Assembly (NCBI GenBank): GCA_910584955.1
Contig: CAJUDC010000143.1
Location: forward strand, 1-5,598
Reading direction: 5' to 3'
DNA length: 5,598 bases
Source of the DNA: an uncultured Paraprevotella sp.
GTDB taxonomy: Bacteria > Bacteroidota > Bacteroidia > Bacteroidales > Bacteroidaceae
Positions 1-5,598 of the stretch are shown piece after piece (the stretch's first letter is position 1; every line of letters begins with the position of its first letter). Position numbers and translations under genes: made by a program. The notes under the pieces were generated by a model. The model saw nothing but the letters and a program-made list of their open reading frames with translations. It did no database searches and was not told the origin of the DNA.

Positions 1-97
1 TGTTTGTCAAGGACTTGCATTTATAACAAGTAATTAAGCTGCGAATTTAAGGCATAGTGATTTTTTTATAGATTAATCGGAATGTTTTTTTCATTGA
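1..97. other. AT-rich region downstream of GH43 gene, no gene seen
   Basis: This 97-base stretch follows the stop codon of the minus-strand GH43 gene. It is AT-rich, with T runs at 61-67 and 85-91 on the plus strand. I found only weak symmetry: an 8-base palindrome GATTAATC at 71-78, and 5-base arms ACTTG (13-17) and CAAGT (27-31). None is followed by a convincing T run in the minus-strand direction, so I do not call a terminator. The transcript could continue into a further gene to the left of the window. Confidence 0.5.
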
Positions 98-1792
98 TCA
101 GTCGCGCTTCAGCGGTCCCACCCGGAACCAGTCGATGTCGAGCCATCCCCGGTTGAGAGCCGGCTCGGTATGCGGCTCCACACTCACGAAGCCCATCTTG
201 GCGCCAATCCATTTTCCCTGACGGGCACGGAAAGGCCGACCGCAAGAGGTATAAGTACGACCGTCCCGGCTATAAGCGAACGTACACTCTCCCCCCTTGC
301 GCACATTCAACCGCATGAACAGTTCCAGGCTCACGGTCGGAGAGTAACGGATGCGCTGCCGTTCGGTAGGCGCCCACACAGCCAGCGTGTCGATCCGTTC
401 CTCACCGCCTTGCTCCGCATCCTGACAGACCGTTTGTTTCAATACGAAAGTATCGCCTTCGCGCTGCACGGTCAGCATGCAATAGTCCCAACCCATTACG
501 ATCAGGCCCCCCTGCTGACGGTCTTCCTTGCTCACCATCTTCAGTTTCGTTTCCGCCGTAAATTCTTCGGCAGGGAACTTCTGCAAGAAAAGATTCGGCG
601 CCTCCCACAGGTTCACATATTCCGGCGAAAGTTTATGGGTATAAAGCCGCATATAGCCGTAAGGGGTTGGAAACCCGTACAAATCGTGATAATTGGAATG
701 CCATTCCCATTGCATCCCTATCTCCGGGGTGTCGAATTCATCGCTCTCGACGGGGTTCTCCATCGGAACAGGCTGCTTGGTACGCGGTTTGGCATGCCGC
801 ACAACGGGATTTCCGCATCCGTCTCCGTCCCGGTCTTCGCCGATAACGGGCCAGTCCTCTTTCCAGTGCATGGGTTGCAGATGCACCACCCGACCGTAGC
901 ATCCTTTGTCCTGAAAATGCAGAAACCAGTCCTCGCCGCACTCCGTGTGTATCCAACCTCCCTGGTGCGGACCGTTTACAAGAGTTTTTCCCTGTTCCAT
1001 CACCCGGCGTGCCTCGTAAGGGCCATATACATTTTTACTGCGCAGAGCCAGTTGCCATCCCATCTCCACCCCTCCGGCCGGACAAAGGATATAATAATAG
1101 CCGTTTCGCTTGTAGAACTTGGGACCTTCGGCAGTAAAATTGTCATCGGCATTTCCGTCGAACACCAGGCGCGGATGGCCCAGCGTACGGGTGCCTTCGG
1201 CATTCATCGGCTCCACACAAAGCACGGAATTGATATGGGCCCGGCTGGCCGCCCAGGCAAACACCAGATAACAGTTGTCGCCCTCCCACAACGGACAGGG
1301 ATCTATCAGCCCTTTACCGGCCTTCACCAACACGGGGCGGCTCCATTCGCCCGCCGGATCGGTTGACTTTACCATGTAGATACCGAAATCGGGATCGCCC
1401 CAATAGATATAGAACTCACCGTTGTGATAGCGGATCGCAGGCGCCCAGACACCTTTGCCATGACAAGCCCGGGCATAGAAATCGGTCGGGACCAATTCTT
1501 TAAGGGCATAGCCGATGATACGCCAGTTCACCAGATCGCGGGAATGCAGCACAGGCAACCCGGGCGCACATCCGAAGCTGGAAGCCGTAAGATAGTAATC
1601 GCCTCCCACCGCACACACGTCGGGATCGGAATAATCGGCATGAAGCACCGGATTCACATAGGTGCCGTCGCCCTTGTCGGGACACCAGGCAGAGGAAATG
1701 TAACGCTGCGCTCCGACCGGCCCGGGGAAGTTCATGAGGCAAAGCGCTCCCAGCACTCCACAAACTTTTTTCAACAGGATCTTGAATTTCAT
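98..1792 (-). CDS. Secreted family 43 glycoside hydrolase (probable alpha-L-arabinofuranosidase/beta-xylosidase), C-terminal beta-sandwich
   Basis: 564 residues. It is predicted to hydrolyse terminal alpha-L-arabinofuranosyl or beta-D-xylosyl residues with inversion. Residues 1-28 form a signal peptide with likely cleavage after VGA; no lipobox fits, so the enzyme is probably periplasmic. The five-bladed propeller spans about 45-340. Visible family residues are the base Asp56 in YSDPDV, the pKa-modulating Asp164 in LIDPCP, and the acid Glu222 in AEGPK. Further family-like segments are PGLPVLHSRDLVNW (78-90), NGPHQGGW (273-280) and HLQPMHW (304-310). About 350-560 is a concanavalin-like sandwich of the beta-xylosidase C-terminal type (EFDTP, LFLQKFPAEEFTAET). 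The pattern resembles GH43 subfamily 12, from memory. The start at 1792 is supported by the signal peptide; a purine-rich stretch (minus strand of 1804-1817) may help ribosome binding. It lies 207 bases after the GH51 stop, beyond a hairpin, and is probably last in the operon. The mature protein has 15 cysteines. Arabinosidase versus xylosidase activity cannot be decided from sequence alone. Confidence 0.93.
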   Translation of the reverse strand: MKFKILLKKVCGVLGALCLMNFPGPVGAQRYISSAWCPDKGDGTYVNPVLHADYSDPDVCAVGGDYYLTASSFGCAPGLPVLHSRDLVNWRIIGYALKELVPTDFYARACHGKGVWAPAIRYHNGEFYIYWGDPDFGIYMVKSTDPAGEWSRPVLVKAGKGLIDPCPLWEGDNCYLVFAWAASRAHINSVLCVEPMNAEGTRTLGHPRLVFDGNADDNFTAEGPKFYKRNGYYYILCPAGGVEMGWQLALRSKNVYGPYEARRVMEQGKTLVNGPHQGGWIHTECGEDWFLHFQDKGCYGRVVHLQPMHWKEDWPVIGEDRDGDGCGNPVVRHAKPRTKQPVPMENPVESDEFDTPEIGMQWEWHSNYHDLYGFPTPYGYMRLYTHKLSPEYVNLWEAPNLFLQKFPAEEFTAETKLKMVSKEDRQQGGLIVMGWDYCMLTVQREGDTFVLKQTVCQDAEQGGEERIDTLAVWAPTERQRIRYSPTVSLELFMRLNVRKGGECTFAYSRDGRTYTSCGRPFRARQGKWIGAKMGFVSVEPHTEPALNRGWLDIDWFRVGPLKRD

Positions 1793-1803
1793 TGTTTATA
1801 AAA

Positions 1804-1817
1804 CTTTTCTTCTCTTA
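1804..1817 (-). promoter_or_regulatory. Purine-rich putative ribosome-binding stretch before GH43
   Basis: On the minus strand this reads TAAGAGAAGAAAAG and ends 11 bases before the ATG at 1792. It is not a canonical Shine-Dalgarno sequence, but it is the only purine-rich patch in the leader. Bacteroidetes genes often lack a strong Shine-Dalgarno. It is listed because no good promoter was found between the hairpin and this gene, so translation probably starts on a longer mRNA. Confidence 0.3.
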
Positions 1818-1853
1818 TCAATACGAACAAATGCCCCTTTTCCCAATACAAAA

Positions 1854-1899
1854 AACCATAAAATCGAGGGAAAAATGTTTTTCCCTCGATTTTATGGTT
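1854..1899 (-). terminator. Perfect 22-bp inverted repeat with T run: terminator or intra-operon attenuator
   Basis: The arms 1854-1875 and 1878-1899 are exact reverse complements over 22 bases, with only two bases (1876-1877) between them. The practical loop is therefore a few A/T bases wide. The stem has a GGG/CCC core flanked by A/T pairs. On the minus strand the stem is followed at once by T's (plus-strand A run 1850-1855, of which 1850-1853 are unpaired), the layout of an intrinsic terminator for the GH51 transcript. On the plus strand no T run follows. The hairpin lies 101 bases after the GH51 stop and 62 bases before the GH43 start, so it would end or attenuate transcription between two co-directional genes. 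It could instead be an RNA-stability element or a dispersed palindromic repeat. Confidence 0.65.
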
Positions 1900-1999
1900 A
1901 CGATATATACAACATGTCTCTCCTTTTTGTCCGACTGCCCCTGTCCTTACCGAAACAAACTCCATTGCCATCTCCGAACAGGGTCTACCGTACCTCGCC

Positions 2000-4606
2000 T
2001 TACAATTCGATAAGGCTGAACGAATAAGCCGGCAATTCGTAATCGAATGCGGAAGAAACCGTAATCTCTTTCTCCACCGGACGGGCGTTGCGATCATCAT
2101 AGGCTCCGGTCAGCACAGACAGGCGTGCCGTTTTCTGACCGGTCTCTCCCAACAGATCCTCCAATCCCTTCAGCATCAGATGCCCTTTGACGGGATGATT
2201 CAACAGATTCACCATCTTGATGTATGCTTTGCCTGTTTTCGAATCACGCACCGTGCTTACAGCCAAGCGCTCCCTCACTCCCTTCCGGCGTTCGTTCACG
2301 GAAAGCGAACTTTCCAGATACTCGTCACCGGAACTGTTTCCGCACATCTTCTGCACGAAATAACCCACTGTGGGCTTCACCTCTTTATTGTTGAAGTAGA
2401 TCATATCGGGCGACCACTGTGTGTGATGGTCCTTGGCCAGCAACGGCGCATAAGAGCTCATAGCCACCACGTCGCCGTTACGCTCCAGACCGCATATATG
2501 CAATGCCTCACTAAGTGCCGTCTCTATGTTGTTGTGCCGACCGGGCACATGCGCGGCATATTCTCCGAGGTACACCTTGCTGGCGGTACGGTCATACTGG
2601 TCATAATAATCCTGATGGTAGATGAACCATCCGGGTGATTGGTAATAGTGCTCATCCACCATGTCGATGCGGTTGTCCTTGGCCAGGCGCCAACCGGCCT
2701 CATAGTCGCTGCCTTCGCACCACGGTCCCACCGTGCCGCATACGGTGATTTCGGGGTGTTTTTCTTTCACAGCCTTGATAATCATCAAATAGCGTTCTCC
2801 GAACGTTTTAGAGATCAAGTCTTCGTTTCCGATACCGATGTACTTCAGGTTAAACGGTTTCGGGTGGCCCTGTTCGGCACGCAGCTTACCCCATTTGGTG
2901 GTCTTCGCGTCGCCGTTGGCCCATTCGATAAGATCCAGCACTTCCTGCACGTAATCATCCATCTGCTCCATCGGGATACCTCCCTGCTGGCCCGCTCCCC
3001 TGTCGGCGGAGTTCTGACAGCAAACGCCCGCCGGCAACACCGGCAACGGCTCACACCCCAGGTCCTCACAGAATTGGAAGTACTCGTAATAACCCAATCC
3101 TTTTGTCTGATGATAGCCCCAGATGTTCCGCTGGGGTTTACGGCTTTCAAGCGCACCGATCGTCTCTTTCCAGCGGTACATATTGTGCAGACCGTCGCCA
3201 TGTGCCACACACCCTCCGGGGAAACGCATGAACCTGGGCTTCATATCGGCCAGCGTTTGTGCCAGATCAGCCCGCATCCCGTTCTTACGCCCCTTGAAAG
3301 TCTTTTGGGGAAAGAGGGAAATCATATCCAGCGCCACCGTACCGGCTGCCTGCGGCTGAATGGAAAGTACGGCTCCGTCGGCATCGGCAACAGCCTTGAT
3401 AACCGCCGTCTGTTTTTTCCAGTTCTTGCCCGGCGCACTTACGGAAGTCTCACCCACAATCTTCCCCTCCTGCGTCAGGAATATACGGATCTTTCCGGCC
3501 TTGCCTTCCAACTGACGGGTAAAGAGCGACACATCGTATTTCTCTCCTTTTCTTACAACGATACCGTCGAACCCTTCATTGCTCAACAGGGTCTTCGTGG
3601 GGTCCGTCACCTTCAGCACGGCATAGTGCGGGTTATTGGCGTGAATCGGATTTTCTGTAGCTATCGAAAAATCGCCTTCGCCTGCGAACTTCCAGCTGTG
3701 CTTAGCATTCCAGTCTTTATTGGCTCCTCTCGTATCGGAAGGATCGTACTCAAAATCACGATTCTGCACCAGCTCGGCATAAAGTCCGCCATCGGCCGCA
3801 TAATTAATATCCTCGAAGAAAATACCGATCAGCTTATCACTGATCTTTTTCGAACTGCCTGCGTCAACCGTTATGGTGGCCTCCAAAGGTTTCAATCCGG
3901 CAAAGCGCGTTTCATTATCCCGGGCCAGCTCACCGTTCAACGCGGCCCAGTATGACGCATTTTCCTGTGCACGAACCAGTTTCTCCAAACGCTCATAGGG
4001 CACTTTATACACCTGCCCCCGAAACGGATGTCCGTCTACAGTCACCGTTTCGGTCTGCGTAGGATAGGTTCCGCTGATGTGCACCGGCTGCGTAAAGCGG
4101 TAGAAATCCTTTGAAGTGGTCTGGTAAGCCTCTCCTTCTTTCGTCTTGAACCTCACCGTGTAGGTTGCCGTCGCCCGATCATACTCCACCACCGGTTCCA
4201 GACACGATGACACTCCCTCCATGTAAGGATAGTCCTGAGGATACCAGCTCAACAAGTCGGGCGTAGTGGTCACGGCAAACTGATTGGAATGATCGTTCAC
4301 CTGCCACACACAGCACCAGGTATCATCGGGCAACAGCAGCAAGTAGGGGTTATACATGCGCTTTCCGCCTCCCCACACGCCGTAATCACTCTTGACAAAA
4401 GCATGTTCGGGGCCGATCCCTTTCCACTGTTTACGGTTGGCACTCCATGCCAGATGCAATCCGTTTCTCCCGTCGTTGGCCCCGGAATTGTAAGCAAATA
4501 CATACACCGAATCAGGCACATTAGGCAAAGCCGCCGCCTCGGTGCTGCCCGCACTTCCCAGCAGGGCCGTAAGGCATACGGCCCATACCTGTCTGAAATT
4601 TTTCAT
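2000..4606 (-). CDS. Secreted family 51 alpha-L-arabinofuranosidase with degenerate propeller-like N-terminal extension
   Basis: 868 residues, longer than the roughly 500-650 of simple GH51 enzymes. It is predicted to release terminal alpha-L-arabinofuranosyl residues with retention. Residues 1 to about 26 are a signal peptide without a convincing lipobox. About 32-180 resembles the first blades of a GH43-type propeller (YVFAY, GLHLAWS, MYNPYLL), but the usual Asp of the RDP motif is Asn86 and the fold is too short to be complete. The GH51 part begins near 243 (ATITVDAG, IGIFFEDINYAADGG at 260-274). About 285-433 looks like a CBM4/9-type jelly roll. The (beta/alpha)8 barrel follows, with RFPGG (461-465), acid/base Glu595 in GIGNED and nucleophile Glu682 in GEYAA. 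The C-terminal beta domain runs to 868, ending DYELPAYSFSLIEL. It starts 30 bases after the lipoprotein stop, consistent with one transcript. The ATG at 4606 is set by the signal peptide; no Shine-Dalgarno is evident. Confidence 0.96.
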   Translation of the reverse strand: MKNFRQVWAVCLTALLGSAGSTEAAALPNVPDSVYVFAYNSGANDGRNGLHLAWSANRKQWKGIGPEHAFVKSDYGVWGGGKRMYNPYLLLLPDDTWCCVWQVNDHSNQFAVTTTPDLLSWYPQDYPYMEGVSSCLEPVVEYDRATATYTVRFKTKEGEAYQTTSKDFYRFTQPVHISGTYPTQTETVTVDGHPFRGQVYKVPYERLEKLVRAQENASYWAALNGELARDNETRFAGLKPLEATITVDAGSSKKISDKLIGIFFEDINYAADGGLYAELVQNRDFEYDPSDTRGANKDWNAKHSWKFAGEGDFSIATENPIHANNPHYAVLKVTDPTKTLLSNEGFDGIVVRKGEKYDVSLFTRQLEGKAGKIRIFLTQEGKIVGETSVSAPGKNWKKQTAVIKAVADADGAVLSIQPQAAGTVALDMISLFPQKTFKGRKNGMRADLAQTLADMKPRFMRFPGGCVAHGDGLHNMYRWKETIGALESRKPQRNIWGYHQTKGLGYYEYFQFCEDLGCEPLPVLPAGVCCQNSADRGAGQQGGIPMEQMDDYVQEVLDLIEWANGDAKTTKWGKLRAEQGHPKPFNLKYIGIGNEDLISKTFGERYLMIIKAVKEKHPEITVCGTVGPWCEGSDYEAGWRLAKDNRIDMVDEHYYQSPGWFIYHQDYYDQYDRTASKVYLGEYAAHVPGRHNNIETALSEALHICGLERNGDVVAMSSYAPLLAKDHHTQWSPDMIYFNNKEVKPTVGYFVQKMCGNSSGDEYLESSLSVNERRKGVRERLAVSTVRDSKTGKAYIKMVNLLNHPVKGHLMLKGLEDLLGETGQKTARLSVLTGAYDDRNARPVEKEITVSSAFDYELPAYSFSLIEL

Positions 4607-4636
4607 GGTTACAGTCTATTACTATTTATATGTTGA
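4607..4636 (-). other. 30-nt intergenic gap inside operon
   Basis: The AT-rich gap between the lipoprotein stop codon (4637-4639) and the GH51 ATG shows no promoter, terminator or clear Shine-Dalgarno. The short spacing supports co-transcription of the two genes. Confidence 0.6.
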
Positions 4637-5326
4637 TCAATCTTCTTTTTTAGGAGGCAGTTGCACCACGGTGATGTCGTCGGTCACTCCGTTACTCGTC
4701 AGACGCAATACGGCCTTCCGCTCGTTTTCCGCCTGGTTCTTCTGCATACCGAACACCAGTTTCTGCCGCCCTTTCTGGCCGGTCGAGGGCGTGCCCTCCT
4801 GCCATACAAGCCAGTCGAGTTGTTCGCCCACAAGCTCCACTTTCCAGGGACCGTGCGCATAAAACACCAAGCTATCGGTCTCCACAAAGGCCGAGTCCTC
4901 CAACAGGAAAGCACCGTCCTTGCGAAAAGGATGAATAACGTTCAGGTAAGCCAGTTGTTCATACGATGTGGAAAGCACATTGCCGTGAGCCAACAGGTTC
5001 AACACTGTCATACGACTCTCACCGGTGGTATTGGGATCAAATGTCACCGGCACGGAGGTACGGATATAATATCCCACCGGTACCTCTCCGTATAACTTGT
5101 TCTCCGGTATGTGGATCCATTCATCGTTGGTTTTCAGCATCCACGTGTCAAACGTGACAAAGCTTATAGAATCCAGTGTCTGATCGGCATAAAGCACACT
5201 TTTCACTCTCGGATAATGGATGGCTGTGTAATGGTACTCGCTTTCGTTTGCACAGGAATTAAAAAACAGCAGGGACGAAAACAACGAAAAAGCCAAAGCA
5301 AGTTTTTTCATCTTAATCTTCTTCAT
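4637..5326 (-). CDS. Lipoprotein with two BACON-like domains, function unknown
   Basis: 229 residues. The N-terminus is basic then hydrophobic and ends in FFNSC with Cys25 as the likely lipidated residue. This is a loose lipobox of the kind Bacteroidetes tolerate. The residues after it (ANESE) are acidic, which loosely resembles the Bacteroidetes surface-export signal, so outer-leaflet exposure is possible. Two beta-rich repeats follow. About 45-131 contains DEWIHIP and FDPNTTGESRMTVLNL. About 147-223 contains GPWKVELVGEQLDWLVWQEG, then NQAENERKAVLRLTSNG and ITVVQLP. The second repeat fits the BACON pattern well (Trp, second Trp, Gly turn, N-x-R strand, final Q strand); the first is weaker. 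BACON domains are usually appended to Bacteroidetes glycan-acting proteins and can act as spacers. No catalytic domain is present. It leads the operon, so a glycan-binding or enzyme-anchoring role is an inference. The ATG at 5326 is chosen as the farthest upstream; Met6 (5311) is possible and keeps the signal peptide. Confidence 0.85.
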   Translation of the reverse strand: MKKIKMKKLALAFSLFSSLLFFNSCANESEYHYTAIHYPRVKSVLYADQTLDSISFVTFDTWMLKTNDEWIHIPENKLYGEVPVGYYIRTSVPVTFDPNTTGESRMTVLNLLAHGNVLSTSYEQLAYLNVIHPFRKDGAFLLEDSAFVETDSLVFYAHGPWKVELVGEQLDWLVWQEGTPSTGQKGRQKLVFGMQKNQAENERKAVLRLTSNGVTDDITVVQLPPKKED

Positions 5327-5341
5327 TAAACAAATTTCTCA

Positions 5342-5371
5342 CAAAGATAGCATATTATCGGGTTATACCAA
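5342..5371 (-). promoter_or_regulatory. Bacteroidetes-type promoter for the lipoprotein-GH51(-GH43) operon
   Basis: On the minus strand, TATCTTTG (plus-strand CAAAGATA at 5342-5349) matches the Bacteroides -7 consensus TAnnTTTG exactly. A TTG (minus strand of 5369-5371) lies 19 bases upstream, fitting the -33 element at the expected spacing. Transcription would begin around 5336-5338, giving a very short leader of roughly 10-12 bases before the ATG at 5326. A 24-base imperfect dyad (5358-5381) covers the -33 element. Confidence 0.72.
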
Positions 5372-5381
5372 CATAACCGGA
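5358..5381. promoter_or_regulatory. Dyad symmetry over the -33 box, candidate operator
   Basis: GGTTAT (5361-5366) and ATAACC (5373-5378) are exact inverted arms around a 6-base centre. Extending outward gives one mismatch (5360/5379) and two more pairs (5359/5380, 5358/5381), so 8 of 9 positions pair. The -33 TTG of the lipoprotein promoter lies in the centre. A protein bound here would block RNA polymerase. This is position-based inference; chance occurrence of such a dyad is not negligible. Confidence 0.35.
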
Positions 5382-5464
5382 AGCGATTCCACAAACTTTT
5401 AGCACTCATAATACTTTTTAACGGTGTCCCCTTGGCTGTGTGCCTATCATTTCGGCCTCACCGG

Positions 5465-5495
5465 TTGACATTCTCGCTAACATTCGTTATCTTTG
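5465..5495 (+). promoter_or_regulatory. Bacteroidetes-type promoter for the rightward gene
   Basis: TATCTTTG at 5488-5495 is an exact -7 box (TAnnTTTG). TTGACA at 5465-5470 supplies the -33 TTG, 20 bases from the -7 box and close to the usual spacing. The -7 box ends only five bases before the ATG at 5501, so the start of transcription would fall at or next to that codon. Confidence 0.72.
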
Positions 5496-5500
5496 TATCC

Positions 5501-5598
5501 ATGAAAAACATATACCACCGGGATATTATGGAAGTGTTGCTGGCACAAGGCCGGGAAGGGATGTGCCTGCGGCAGATCGCGCGTCAGGTATATAACCG
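5501..5598 (+). CDS. Partial gene (N-terminus only), possible winged-helix protein, function unknown
   Basis: The gene runs off the right end, so only 32 codons are visible: MKNIYHRDIMEVLLAQGREG then MCLRQIARQVYN. The fragment reads as one amphipathic helix (about 5-15), a turn with Gly-Arg-Glu-Gly, then a second helix (LRQIARQVYN). This is the spacing seen at the start of many winged helix-turn-helix domains. From memory, short conserved Bacteroides hypothetical proteins begin in a similar way, but I cannot verify that. It is transcribed divergently from the glycosidase operon. The start at 5501 overlaps the predicted transcription start and lacks a Shine-Dalgarno. An in-frame ATG at 5528 (Met10) is the alternative, but it would cut into the first helix. 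Confidence 0.6.
   Translation, partial: MKNIYHRDIMEVLLAQGREGMCLRQIARQVYN

Larger units (their letters stand above)
1793..1999. other. Spacer between GH51 and GH43 genes
   Basis: The 207-base spacer holds the hairpin at 1854-1899. The 57 bases between the hairpin's T run and the GH43 start contain no TAnnTTTG box with a TTTG about 19-21 bases upstream; the nearest candidate keeps only the TTTG half. The 100 bases between the GH51 stop and the hairpin show no gene or convincing signal. Short reading frames on both strands here come from the palindrome and are not genes. Confidence 0.6.
5327..5500. other. Divergent intergenic region
   Basis: The 174 bases between two divergently read genes carry both promoters and the dyad described separately. 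The middle part (about 5382-5460) holds no box or repeat that I can support, and no RNA gene was recognised. CCGGTT occurs next to or overlapping both -33 boxes (minus strand of 5375-5380, plus strand 5461-5466), but a 6-base match is weak evidence. Confidence 0.6.

Noticed and set aside
13..31. Possible small hairpin ACTTG...CAAGT as terminator after GH43
   Set aside because: The arms are only five bases, AT-rich, and no T run follows on the minus strand, so it is not convincing.
170..1366. 398-codon open frame on the plus strand opposite the GH43 gene
   Set aside because: It is antisense to a well-supported enzyme gene; its composition is rich in His, Arg and Pro, as expected for a shadow frame, with no motif recognised.
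1804..1839. Possible promoter just upstream of GH43 using TTTG in the minus-strand CATTTG
   Set aside because: At 19 bases downstream the sequence is AAAAGTTT, which does not match TAnnTTTG, and the result would be a start site almost on the ATG. Support is too weak to list as a promoter.
1734..2100. Short frames on both strands across the GH51-GH43 spacer that share the peptide NHKIEGK and FFPRFYG
   Set aside because: The shared peptide is a direct result of the perfect palindrome at 1854-1899, which reads alike on both strands. The frames also overlap the ends of real genes.
2639..3955. 438-codon open frame on the plus strand opposite the GH51 gene
   Set aside because: It lies wholly antisense to a gene with clear catalytic motifs. 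Its translation has no recognisable domain or signal peptide and it has no promoter. Codon bias of the GC-rich gene explains the lack of stops.
4067..4516. GH51 N-terminal segment as an active second GH43 catalytic domain
   Set aside because: It is too short for a full five-bladed propeller, the expected RDP Asp is Asn86, and no clear general-acid motif is present.
1..5598. CRISPR array, insertion sequence, tRNA or rRNA gene
   Set aside because: No spaced direct repeats, transposase-like frame, terminal inverted repeats bounding a gene, or RNA gene signature was seen on either strand.

Overview
The window looks like a piece of a carbohydrate-utilisation locus from a gut-type Bacteroidales bacterium (Bacteroides or a close relative). 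The clues are two exact Bacteroidetes-type -7 promoter boxes (TATCTTTG), weak or absent Shine-Dalgarno sequences, a loose lipobox followed by acidic residues, BACON-like domains, and enzyme architectures typical of Bacteroides. Genes are relatively GC-rich and the spacers are AT-rich. I cannot name the species.

Layout, left to right: 1-97, AT-rich sequence downstream of the last minus-strand gene, with no gene seen; 98-1792 (-), a secreted family 43 glycoside hydrolase with a C-terminal beta-sandwich; 1793-1999, a spacer holding a perfect 22-bp-arm hairpin (1854-1899) that reads as an intrinsic terminator or attenuator on the minus strand; 2000-4606 (-), a secreted family 51 alpha-L-arabinofuranosidase with a degenerate beta-propeller-like N-terminal extension; a 30-nt gap; 4637-5326 (-), a lipoprotein with two BACON-like domains; 5327-5500, a divergent promoter region; 5501 to the window end (+), the first 32 codons of a protein that looks like the start of a winged-helix domain.

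The three minus-strand genes are probably one transcription unit read lipoprotein -> GH51 -> GH43 from the promoter at 5342-5371. The hairpin before GH43 may lower or separate expression of the last gene. Both enzymes have export signals without a lipobox, so they are probably periplasmic. The lipoprotein is membrane-anchored and may be surface-exposed. Together they fit trimming of L-arabinofuranosyl (and perhaps xylosyl) residues from plant oligosaccharides such as arabinan, arabinoxylan or arabinogalactan fragments. No SusC/SusD pair, regulator of the hybrid two-component type or transporter lies within the window, so the exact substrate cannot be set from here.

I see no clearly new system. 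The points most worth a second look are the decayed propeller module on the GH51, the stand-alone double-BACON lipoprotein leading the operon, the long perfect hairpin inside the operon, and the compact divergent promoter region with a dyad over one -33 box and a possibly leaderless partner gene.
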